The notes under the pieces: generated by a model
Told to the model about the DNA's origin: nothing
Database searches by the model: none
What the model saw: only the letters and a program-made list of their open reading frames with translations
Part shown: piece by piece, positions 42,000 to 53,019 of the stretch
Numbering within the stretch: position 1 is the first letter of the stretch
Layout: each line of letters starts with the position of its first letter
Assembly: GCF_031755915.1 (NCBI RefSeq)
Contig: NC_083389.1
Span: 21,761,001 to 21,825,000, forward strand
From: Ziziphus jujuba
Taxonomy: Eukaryota > Streptophyta > Magnoliopsida > Rosales > Rhamnaceae
Length of the DNA stretch: 64,000 nt
Direction of reading: 5' to 3'
Made by a program: the position numbers and the translations under genes

Positions 42000-43080
42000 C
42001 GAGTCATATTCGGGAGCTATGATCAAAATTACTGCCACCAATTATGCACTTTGAAGACCTCGGATGGAAGATCTTCTAAATTGTAAGGATTTGTTTGAGC
42101 CCTTGGATGCCGAAGGAAGGAATCTCGATTCCACCAAAGAAGCAGAATGGAAGAAGATGAACAGGAAAACGATCGATCAAATCAGACAATGGATCGACCA
42201 TAGTGTCTTCTATCATATTGCGTAGAAGACAGATGTATACATCCTTTGGAAGAAGTTGGAGGACATGTACTAAGCCAAGACTGCTCGGAATAAAGTTTTG
42301 TTCATGAGACGTTTGGTGAATTTGAAGTTGAAGAATGAAACTTTTGTAGCCAAACACACCACTATGTTTCAGAACTTGGTAAATCAATTATCTGCAGTGG
42401 AGTTACAACTAGGGGATGAGGAGTAGGCACTTTTACTTCTTAACTCTCTTCTAGACAGTTGGAAGACACTAGTTGTTTCTCCCAGTGATTCGGCCTCTAA
42501 CGGCAAACTTACCATGGCTATGGTGACGGATGCCCTATTTAATAAGGAGGCTAGGAGAAAGGACATTGGTAATGATCAATCACATGCCCTTGAGGCTAGG
42601 AGAAAGGACATTGGTAATGATCAATCACATGTTCTTGTCATAGAGAAACGGGGGAGACAGCAAGAAAGTAGTCATCACAAGGGGAGAGGCAAATTCATGG
42701 ATGGAAGAAGGTCAACATATAAGTGCCATTATTGTGACCGAGAAGGACACTTGAATAAGTATTGCAGGAAGATGTTACAAGAGCAGGGACTGAAAAGTAA
42801 TCAGTTAAACAAGGATGGTGAAACTTTGGTCACTGTCAGTGGAGAAGTGGCATATTGTTCCATATATGAAGAATTATGCCTTCACATTTCAAGCCAAAAA
42901 GTTGAATGTGTAGTAGATACTTCACATATAGAGCTTTTCAAAACATATAAAGCTGGAGATTTTGGACACGGTGAAGATGGAAAATACGCTAAGATCGTTG
43001 AAACTGATGATATTCAGATAAAGACCAACGTTGGACATATAATTACTTTGAAGGTTGTCCGATATGTTTTAGACCTTTAG
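42000..43080 (+). pseudogene. Copia gag with CCHC knuckle
   Basis: The translation begins near TNYAL followed by a stop (TGA) where copia Gag normally has Trp, then RPRMEDLL and CKDLFEPL. The reading is then broken again, and 42514-43080 stays open with CHYCDREGHLNKYC (C-x2-C-x4-H-x4-C). The 42-bp block GAGGCTAGGAGAAAGGACAT.. is repeated in tandem near 42547-42630. The end of the frame (VECVVDTSHIELF) resembles the start of the copia protease with an altered active site. Confidence 0.82.
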
Positions 43081-43260
43081 CTTAATCTACTTTTAGGAAT
43101 AGCCTTTGACAAGGAAGGCTTTGGCAACCACTTTTATAACGATACATCGAAAATTATAAAATGTGCTATGGTTATTACTCGAGGACATATTTGTGGAACA
43201 CTTTACAAGACTCATGTGAAGATATATGCAGATTGCCTCAACATTACAGAAGGAGATGTA

Positions 43261-44112
43261 TCTCAAAATTTGTGGCACTAGAGACTCGATTACATGAGTG
43301 AGAAAGGATTATCTACCTTGACGAATAAGAAGTTTATCACTATTTTCAAGGATTCTGTATTGGATCCTTGTAATAATTGTTTGTATGGTAAGAAATCCTC
43401 TTCAACAAGAAGATCAGAATTGTTTAATTTGGTACATTCTAATGTTTGTGGACCTTTGGAATATGAATCTCTAGATGACAATAGATATTTCTTGACCTTT
43501 ATAGATGATGCTTCTTGAAAGGTGTGGGTTTATCTCCTGAAGATGAAGGATAAAATTTTAGATCACTTTAAGGAGTTCCATGCCATGGTAGAGCGTGAGA
43601 CAGAAAAGAAGCTGAAGTGTCTTCGCTTAAACAATAGAGGCGAGTATACTTCTGAAGAGTTTGATGTCTACTATAGAGGATATGGTATTCGCCATGAGAA
43701 GATGGTCTCTCGCACCCCACAACATAATGGTGTAGCTAAGAGAATAAACCGGACTATTATGGAGAAAGTCAGAAGTATGATCACTATGGCTAAGTTGACA
43801 AAGTCATTCTGGGGAGAAGTTATTTGTGCCATCTGTTATTTGATTAACAGATCACCATCAGTACCTTTAAATTTTGAAACTCCGAAAAAAATATGGTTTG
43901 GTAAGAATCCCTCATACTCTCATTTAAGAGTATTTGGATGTTTAGCCTTTGCACATGTATCTAAGGAGCTTAGACATAAGCTTGATACAAGGACTACTCC
44001 ATGCATCTTTACTGGATATGGAGATGAAGAATTCAGATATAGATTGTGTGATCCAAAAGCAAAGAAGGTTATTAGAAGCAGGGATGTCATATTCCATGAA
44101 ACCAGACTATAG
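43261..44112 (+). pseudogene. Copia integrase region
   Basis: The GAG-pre-integrase region (LWH, RLDYMSEKGL, then CNNCLYGK) leads into the integrase core: FLTFIDDAS, stop, KVWVYLLK, CLRLNNRGEYTSEEF and TPQHNGVAKRINRT. The family pattern has D-D-E in this region. Here the second Asp position reads N in LRLNNRGE, and the Glu position reads K in NGVAKRINR, so catalytic residues look lost. The stop at 43516-43518 sits where an Arg codon (CGA to TGA) is expected. Confidence 0.83.
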
Positions 44113-44399
44113 AAGACATTGAGAAGCTAATGAAGTCTTCTAGTACCGTTGCCTATAATTTTAATCCTGATCCAACACTAGTATAACCTGCTACAGATGA
44201 CGATGAGGTGCACAGAGAATTACTAGAAGCAGAATAGGAGAGGGAAAAGAATATTGAGCATGGAGATTCTCAAACACCAGAATTTGCAGGACCATCACAA
44301 CAGTCAAATAATGGTACACCTTTCCGAAGATATGAACAATGAAGTATTCCATCAAAGAGATATTCAGAATCTTAGTATATTATGCTTACTGAAGAGGGG

Positions 44400-46620
44400 G
44401 AGTTAAAGAATTTTCAAGAAGCTAATTCTCATCAAGACAAATAAAAATGACTACATACAATGCAAGATGAGATGAAGTCTTTACAGAAGAACCATACTTA
44501 TGAGTTGGTTGAGCTTCAAAAAGGAAAAAAAGGCACTGATGAACAAATGGGCATTCAAGCTCAAGAAAGATGGCAACAGACGGGTGGTGAAGCATAAAGC
44601 TCGATTGGTCGTCAAAGGTTTTCTTCAGTAGAAAGGAATTGTCTTTGATGAGATTTTCTTACCAGTAGTGAAAATGACTTTGATACGAGTTATACTTAGT
44701 TTAGTAGTCTGTTTAGACCTAGAACTTGAGCAGATGGATGTGAAAACAGTATTCCTTCATGGTGATTTACATGAGAAGATTTATATGGAGTAGCGAGAAC
44801 GTTTTAAGATTTTAGAGAAAGAGAACCTCGTTTGCAAGTTAAAGAAGAGCTCGTATGGCCTCAAGTAAGCATCTAGAGAGTGATATAAGAAGTTTAACTC
44901 TTTTATGGTGAGTCAAGGATATAAGAAGAGTGATGCGTACTAGTGTGTCTATATTCAGAGATTTTCGGATGGAAACTTCATTATACTTTTGTTGTATGTT
45001 GATGACATGTTGATCGTCGGATAAGATGTAATGAAAATTAGTCAGCTGAAGAAGGAACTTTCTAAGTCATTTGATATGAAAGACTTGGGACCTGCTCAAC
45101 AAGTTTTAGGAACGCAAATAGTTCGAGATAGAAAGAATTACACGTTATGGCTATCTTAGGAGAAGTATGTCGAAAGAATGATAAAAATATTCAGCATGGA
45201 TAAGGCCAAACCAGTTAGCATTCCACTAGCAAACCATTTCAAGTTGAGCAAGAGATCGTGCCCTTCATCTAGAGTAGAGATAGAGGAGATGGCTTCAAAC
45301 CCTTATTCTTTAGTGGTGAAAAGTCTAATGTATGCAATGGTATGTACCAAACCAGATATTGCTCAAGCAATTGCTACCGTGAGCAAATTTCTTTCAAATC
45401 CTGGAAAGGAACACTAAGAAGCGGTTAAGTGGATTCTCAGGTATATTAAAGGTACATCCAAAGTATGCTTATATTACAGGAGAGGTGATCTAATTCTACA
45501 AGGCTATACAGATGCAGATATGGCCGGAGACTTTGATAATAGGAAATCTACTTCAGGTTATATTTTCACTTTTGTTGGAGGAGTTGTGTCATGGCAGTCA
45601 AGATTGCAAAATTGTGTAGCTTTATTTACGACAGAAGTAGAGTACGTTGCCACAGTAAAAGCCAGTAAGGAGATGTTGTAGTTAAAGTGTTTGCTCCATG
45701 AACTAGGCATCAAGCAGAACGACTATAAGATACATTGTGACAATCAGAGTGCTATGGATTTGAGCAAGAATTCAATGTATCATTTTTGAACAAAGCATAT
45801 TGATATCCGCTATCATTGGATATGCGACGTGACTAAGCATATATTGTTAAGATTGATGAAGATTCACATAAATCATTTCAAGTTGAGTAAGAGATTGTGC
45901 CCTTCATCTAGAGCAGAGATAGAGGGGAAGGCTTCAGAGCCTTATTCTGTAGCGGTGGGAAGTTTGATGTATGCAATGGTGTGTACCAGATCAGATATTG
46001 CTCATGCAGTTGGTACCGTGAGCAAATTTCTTTCAAATCCTAGAAAGGACCACTAAGAAGCAGTTAAGTGGATTCTCAGGTATCTTAAAGGTACATCCAA
46101 AGTTATCTTAAAGGTACATCCAAAGTATGCTTATGTTATAGGAGAGGTGATCCAATTCTATAAGGCTATACAGATGCAGATATGGCTGGACCTTGATAGT
46201 AGGAAATCTACTTCAGGTTATATTTTCATTTTTATTGGAGGAGTTGTGTCATGATAGTCAAGATTGCAAAATTGTGTAGCTTTATTTACTACAGAAGTAG
46301 AGTACGTTGCCGTAGTAAAAGCCAGTAAGGAGATGTTGTGGTTAAAGCATTTGCTCCATGAACTGGACATCAAGCAGAACGATTATAAGATACATTGTGA
46401 CAGTCAGAGTGCTATGGATTTGAGCAAGAATTCAATGTATCATTCTCGAATAAAGCATATTGATATCCGCTATCATTGGATACGCGACGTGACTAAGCAT
46501 AAATTGTTCAGATTTGTAAAGATTCACACAAAGGAGAATTCAGCAGATATGTTTACAAAGGTTGTCATGCCAGAGAAGTTGAAGCTGTATAGAGACATAG
46601 CTGGTTTATATGGTAGGTGA
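44400..46620 (+). pseudogene. Copia reverse transcriptase and RNase H, with internal duplication
   Basis: RT fragments include NKWAFKLKK, ARLVVKGF, EQMDVKT and the catalytic LLYVDDMLIVG (about 44990-45020, YVDD intact). RNase H follows with TEVEYVAVVKASKEMLWLKH and HIDIRYHWIRD near 46285-46500. The block 45235-45873 is duplicated in tandem at 45874-46510. Copy 1 has further stops (for example TAG for Trp at 45678-45680). Most stop codons replace Trp, Gln or Arg codons by single C-to-T or G-to-A changes. Confidence 0.85.
45235..46510 (+). repeat. 639-bp tandem duplication in the copia RNase H region
   Basis: Both copies start CATTTCAAGTTGAG and end in GTGACTAAGCATA(A/T)ATTGTT. Copy 2 has an extra duplication of about 20 bp near 46085-46125 (AAAGGTACATCCAAAG twice). 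The duplication happened inside the dead or dying element. Confidence 0.9.
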
Positions 46621-46765
46621 CCATCAAGTTTTTAAAATGCGGCTGGAGGGGGAGAATTGTGGGGGTCCAGCCTTTTCTCCTAAAGCCCGGCCCATTAGTT
46701 TCACTCCTAGAAAGCATTATAAATAGATGCTTAATTTCAATCTTATATTATATAACACACATTAG

Positions 46766-48674
46766 CTTGAGAGGTTGAGAGAGTTGAGTTGAGTGGGCCC
46801 CAGTTGGCAAGGTTGTTTGTGGCTGGTAACAGTTGTTCATGAGGGCTATGAAGGTGATGGTCGAGGAGGTTGAGTTGAGGGAGGTGAAGCTAGGCAGCTC
46901 TGTTAGGGTTTATAAGAAGACAAAATATGATGTATCAATATTCATTCATTTACATAAATGAAAATGTATATAAAAAATAAATATATATATCAAGCCGAGG
47001 TTTTTATTCTCCGGTCCCGGCCCGACCCCGATTCGGGCCTTAAAATTTTGCCCCTAGCCCACCCCATAATCCTGATTTCTTGGGGAAAAATTTTCCCATT
47101 AGGTGCCGTGGGCCGCCATTTTCGGGTTGTACAGGGCAAATTTTCGTGCCTAACTTCAATAGTTCTCAACTCTCAAATCTTACCTCTCAAACTGATAAAG
47201 TTGATTTTGCATAGACATATGTTGACATTTCACGAAAATATAAAAAGAAATCTTCATTTTTTTATGATAATTTATGCGTAATTATTATTCTCTAATGGTT
47301 AAGTCTACAAAGAATATATTTTCTGCATATTTTTTAGTTTTCGTTTTCATTCTAATTTTTATTTTATTTTAGAATATTTATACAAATATTAAATTTATTA
47401 TTATAAAAAATATATATAATCAAGGGTAAGTAGACTTGTGACTTTATCATACTATTTTTTTTTTCTAAAAATGGGATATATAAACTTGTCATGTGTAATT
47501 TTGAACATTTTTATTAAAACTGAATTTTTTTTTATTTGTTAATTTTTTTAGGCAATTAAAAGGTATATATATATATATATATATAAAATCAATAACGCTA
47601 ATCTAGCAAAAAGTTTTACTAAACATCATTAATATTTATAAATTTTTGTTAAAAAATTAAAAAATTAAATTTAATAGATATTTTCAAAAATTCTATAGAA
47701 TTGTAAGATATTTTATTAAAGTTATTTAATTTTTTAACAAAATTATAAAGGAATTAATACGGATATTTGAATAAAAAGTTTCAGTAAAATTATGGAGAAT
47801 TATGAAAAAATTTCATGGATATTATAAAAGTTATACTCTTTTTCTATTCGGGAGCTAAATTTATTTTCCATATACTGAAAAATAAAAATATTGCAAAATT
47901 TACAAAGATATTTTTGAATTTTTAAGCCATGAACGAGGAAAAAAGCTTTTCCCAGGATTCTATTCCCTAACCCATACGTAACTTGTGTATTTTATTATTA
48001 TTTAGTTTTTTTTTTTTTTACATATTTTTATTTAAATATACAAATCTATACTTAGTTTTACATATTTTTTAATTAAATATATATTTATAACAGATATACA
48101 AATTGTAATTTATAAATATATTGTATTTTATATAATATATTGATATAAAAAATATGTGGTATTTTATATTTGCATTATATATTGTATTTTTATTATTTTT
48201 TTCGGTGGATGGTGGTTGGTCTCAATGGACAGGGTGTATTTTATACCGCTCCTCCATTCGCTGCTTCATTATGTTTTCATTTCAACTAAGTTTTACCAAA
48301 ATTGTTCTTGCTTCAATTTATATAGATTAAAGCTTTTATTACAAGATTTTATATTAATTTACAATTTTTGACATTATTAAATAAGATAAATTTACCACAT
48401 GTAACTTGTTATTTTCTTTTTGAAGTTAAATTAAATAATATGGCTAAAAACTCGGTATAAGAAAACAAAAAGACACCGATGTGGGAATCTCATGGGTTTA
48501 AAAATAATTTGATAACCGAGCTCTTTCTTTGCACGTGAACTCGATCTCTCTGTGTCTCCCAGTTGATTTGTTGAAAAAGTGAACGTGTGCAGCTCTTATA
48601 AGCTCTTTCAAACATTGTGGGTGTTTCCCATTGAATGGTAGCAGGTGGTCGGCGCAGTTAACAAATCCCAGCAA
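46766..48674. other. Intergenic and 5' flank of the xylanase gene
   Basis: After the truncated LTR comes a GA/GT-rich stretch (46770-46920), then a GC-richer patch at about 46990-47150, then about 1.2 kb of strongly AT-rich DNA with (TA)n near 47563-47585. The last 200 bp are gene-proximal, with TTATAAG at about 48596-48602 as a possible TATA box. No gene is supported. Confidence 0.5.
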
Positions 48675-51600
48675 ATGAACAAGAATTCCATCTCCTTAGG
48701 TTTCTTAATCTTGCTTCTCTTTTCTCTTTTGCATATTGTCTTGGTCGCTCCTTCGGGTACGCTGGCTTCTCCCTCTTTCTCCCTCTAATATCTCTCTTTC
48801 TTTAAGGTTTTCAATCAAGGTTAGTTTCCTGGAATATTGTTTATTGCAGATGGTATGCTGTATGATTCTTCTGCTTATACTGAGGTAATACCATTGGACA
48901 TTGGCAATGGCAACTGAAATATTTCGGATTTATACTAATGATGCAAAGTAGTTGATCTATCTCTAGTACTTCATTAAATAAAAATGAAAGAAAAAATTGA
49001 AAAATAATGTTCAAAATTTTCAAGTTTGATGTTTCAGTATTTGGGCGATCTTGTTTCAAAGTATACATGCCAAACAAGTCTTACAATTAATCCATGCATA
49101 TATAAAGATTGATTTCCTTGGAAGCTTAGGCTTTTGGTTAAGTTTTTTTGGAAAGTGAAGCAATATTACCTGTTTGTTACTTTAATACTCTCCACACCCC
49201 CATTGTAGGTTGGGTGATTCGTTGTAAATTATCACATGTACTTTTTTGATAAAAACTAAAATTTTGAATAGACTTTATATATCTCTATAATAATTGAATT
49301 AATATGAAATTGAATTATTATTCTTTCCAAACCCTTAAGCTTTTAAAAATTAGGTTATGATTACATTTACATTAACGCTGACCATATTAAGGTTGTCATT
49401 AGTTTGAGATGGGTCTAAGAATCGGATTTTAATTTCTATAGACCTTAATTTTTACATGACAGTGTCAAGCGAGACCAGAGGCACCCTTATACCATGGAGG
49501 AGTCCTAAAAAATCAAGCTTTGGTTCAGCCACGTGGCCGAATCGCAACAACAAACAGTGCATTATATACGCCAGCTCTCATGCTACATAATCTCACGGGT
49601 GGCACAGTCTATTGTTTCTCTAGTTATGTTTCCTATACAAAAGTCAAATCTTTCTCTGATTTTATCACGGGTCGAAGAATTTCAAAGACAACTGACCCTA
49701 TTACCTAGGCTTTAACTAGTTATTGACCTTATTGACCTTTTTAAAGTGAACCAAAATGGCAAAGTGACAAAGCTAACAGAATATTCATATATGAATGTTA
49801 ATGGGCCTCTAATTTGGTCTTCTATCAGGTTGGGTGAAAATCAAGGGAGCAGATTCAAGTCTGATAAGGGCAAGCTTAGCAGGTGAAGATCTCCATGAAT
49901 GTGTTGGGAGTGTCATTGCGAAACGTGGTTGTTGGTCGTTTCTCAAGGGTGGATTTGTTATTTCTTCTTCTTCCAATTTTTCCCTCCTTTATTTCCACTA
50001 TCAGGTACTCTACTTTTGCCTTGCTATTATATATCTTATTACAACTGAAATAAAACATGCATAAATATTCAAAAGGGTAAGCTTGTTCCATTGTACCCTT
50101 TGTGGTTTTTAATTTCTATTTGCAGAATGCAGAAGAAAAAGATATCAGTATAGAGATTGCTAGTGCTTCTTTACAGCCATTCACTTCTCAGCAATGGGAA
50201 AAAAATAGGCAACTCAGAATCAATGCAGTGAGTTTCTACTGTCTTTAATATTCTACATTTTAAATTACTTAAAAGAGTACGTTATGCTCATCCTAATATC
50301 CAAAATTACTCCTTTGAAGTTAAAAGGCTCTGTTTTTCAGCTTAATTGAATTATATACTACTATGTGCATAGTTTAGAAGAGCTTCTTACATTGCAGAAT
50401 ATTTGATCATACCATAATTATTTTATAGAATAAACCCTTAAAATGTTTTTACTTTTCCATACACATGCAGGAAAGAAAACGGGTGGTTACTTTACATGTA
50501 TCAGATAAACAAGGAGATAGAGTGGAAGGAGCACTAGTTCAAGTTCAGCAAATCTCCAAAGATTTCCCACTTGGATCAGCAATAGCAAGTACCGTTCTGG
50601 GAAATCAACCATATCAGGTAGTATAATTGAATGTATAAACAAATTCTGATAACTTTTTGTCAATAGGTTCAGAAACTTTTGAGCCAGTGGTATAATTAAT
50701 TTAACATGTTACTTTAATTAATGTTGCATTATTGAATTAAAAACTAAAGAAAATAAATTTTTGAAAATTTTTTTTTCTTCAGAATTGGTTTGTAAAGAGA
50801 TTTAATGCAGCAGTATTTGAAAATGAACTCAAGTGGAACGCAACAGAACATGAACCAGGGAAGGTCAACTACACCATACCAGATCAAATGCTGGAATTTG
50901 TTAGAGCCAACCAAATCATCTCCAGAGGACACAACATTTTTTGGGAAAATCCAAAGTTTGCACCACCATGGGTGCGAAACCTTTCCGATCATGATCTAGA
51001 ATCCGCCATCAACTTCCGGATTCAAAGTCTGATGAAGAATTACAAAGATGAATTCATAAACTGGGATGTCAACAACGAAATGCTTCATTTCGATTTCTAC
51101 GAGCAACGGCTAGGCCCCAATGCTAGTTTACGTTTATTTGAGATGGCACACCAATCAGATCCATTAGCAACTTTATTTATGAATGAATTCAATGTAGTAG
51201 AGACTTGTGCTGATTACCACTCTACTGTTGATGCTTACATTTCCAGGCTAAGGGAGCTCAAACTTAATGGAGTTTCAATGGGTGGAATTGGCCTACAAGG
51301 TCATTTTACAAGACCCAACCCTCCTTTAATAAGGGCAGTCCTAGACAAGTTGGCTACACTACACCTTCCAATTTGGCTAACAGAAGTTGATGTCAACAAA
51401 AAATTTGATATGGAAACACAGGTGCCTATGTATTGATCATTTATTTTTCAGTCCTCATTGCTGTCCAACTAGCGATAGAATGTCACATTTTTTAAGAAGT
51501 GTAGCATCAAACAAATTAAGACGGGATGGGATTCTAACAAAGATTTTATACTGGGCCTCTCTGAACTGCATCAATTGATTCGATTAGACTAGATTGATTT

Positions 51601-52144
51601 AAGTTTGGTCCAATCAAATTCAATTATTTTGAATTTAACGAAATTCAATTGGAACAAATTTAGATTAATCCAGTACAATCCAAATCAGTCTCATATCACA
51701 AATGGGCCCGGTAATGTTCTTACAAAATTGACCAAAGAGTTTTTTTGATAACTATAAGTGGTTATCTTCCATTTCTAACTGTCAACTTTTTCATCATGAT
51801 CTATACAGGCTTTATACCTTGAGGAAGTTTTAAGAGAAGGCTTTTCACATCCTTCTGTAAATGGTATAATGCTTTGGACTGCACATCATCCCAATGGATG
51901 TTATCAAATGTGTCTTACGGATAACGATTTTCATAACCTTCCTGCTGGTGATGTGGTGGACAAGCTCCTCATGGAGTGGCAAACTGGGGAGATTGAGGGA
52001 CTAACTGATGAGCGTGGTTCATATAGCTTTAATGGTTTCCTTGGTGAATACAAGGTTAGTGTAAAGTATGGCAATCAGACGGCTAGTTCAACATTCTCTC
52101 TCAATCGTGGTGGTGAAACTAGACATTTTAGCATCCAATTGTAA
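48675..52144 (+). CDS. GH10 endo-1,4-beta-xylanase with CBM22-like module, eight exons
   Basis: Exons 48675-48756, 48850-48884, 49463-49622, 49829-50004, 50126-50227, 50471-50617, 50783-51421 and 51809-52144 join in frame to 558 aa with GT..AG introns. Residues 1-~26 are a signal peptide (FLILLLFSLLHIVLVAPS), so the protein is secreted. Residues ~50-180 fit the carbohydrate-binding CBM22 module of plant xylanases. The GH10 barrel has WDVNNEM with the acid/base Glu (residue 333) and WLTEVDV with the nucleophile Glu (435), plus VSMGGIGLQGHF and MLWTAHHPNGCYQMCLTD. Family members cut xylan in the cell wall. The exon 3 donor (TCTA|GTTATG) is weak but fits the frame. No break was found. Confidence 0.94.
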
Positions 52145-52634
52145 TCCTAAAAAATTCTCTGGCTTTTAGATGAAACTTTTACAGCAGCTAGTTTCTATGT
52201 GTGTCCAGATATATACTTGTGAACAATTTTTGTAAGCGATTAGGTTCACCATTTAAACTAAACTACGATCGATATCTTGAAATATTTGCATTTTTGGGCG
52301 TGCATATATATGCATTTATGATGTTTTTATAGGAAATATTGTGGCAAACATTAATTGTTATTTCTGCGCCTTAATTTCTATTTCAATTTTCTTGTGCTAT
52401 GTATGGACAGTACATAAGTAGGTAATTAACACACACGGGTTAGCATTTTTCATTTGTTTACATTAATTTTTCTTGTTCATGCGTTACTTTCTAGTTTGGC
52501 CGGTCAGGTTCTTGTTTTTTCTCTGTTGGTTTGTTTCTCTTTCCTTTTGTATGGATTCTTTCTTTTTGTGCTAGTTTGTTTTGGCTTGTTGGGATGTGTT
52601 TTTGGGGTGCCAATCTAGTTAGAATGTATTTGAG
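52145..52634 (+). other. 3' flank of the xylanase gene
   Basis: AT- and T-rich sequence following the stop codon. It probably holds the 3' UTR, but no single polyadenylation signal stands out. The gypsy element begins at about 52635. Confidence 0.5.
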
Positions 52635-53019
52635 GTAGCTAACAGTGAAGAGGAACTAATTCCAGGTTAAAAACTATGAAGAATCCCTTGGAGAGAACAT
52701 GGGTATTTTTCCATTTTAGAAGCTTGAGCTTTATGTTCTATTTACAACGACAAGAAAAAAAGCTGATATCCATCCCCAAAAGAGATGGCCAGATTTAAAC
52801 ATAAAAAAAATAAAGAATGCCTAAAACGTGATCATTTTTCGACAATTATTATGAACTAAAAATGCAGTAAATAAATAAATAAAACAGTGAGTTTAAATAG
52901 CTGCTGATATGGACTGCTGATGTGGACTGCTGGTGTAGAAACAAGTTGCTGGTGTGGACTAAATGATAGCATAAAACTAAACTTCCTTCTTCGCCAATTC
53001 TTCCCCACCAGAAGAAAGC

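Larger units (their letters stand above)
41152..46765 (+). mobile_element. Ty1/copia retrotransposon, decayed
   Basis: The 5' LTR (41152-41431) and a partial 3' LTR (46658-46765) share GGGTCCAGCCTTTTCTCCTA and ATTATAAATAGATGCT blocks. A weak primer-binding site (TGATATCAAACC) follows the 5' LTR, and a purine tract (GGAGGGGGAGAA) precedes the 3' LTR. The domain order gag, integrase, RT, RNase H is that of copia. Many stop codons, a 639-bp duplication in RNase H and the truncated 3' LTR show that it is dead. No target duplication was found. Confidence 0.87.

Noticed and set aside
46985..47160. GC-rich patch that might be a tRNA or SINE
   Set aside because: No cloverleaf or A/B boxes could be fitted.
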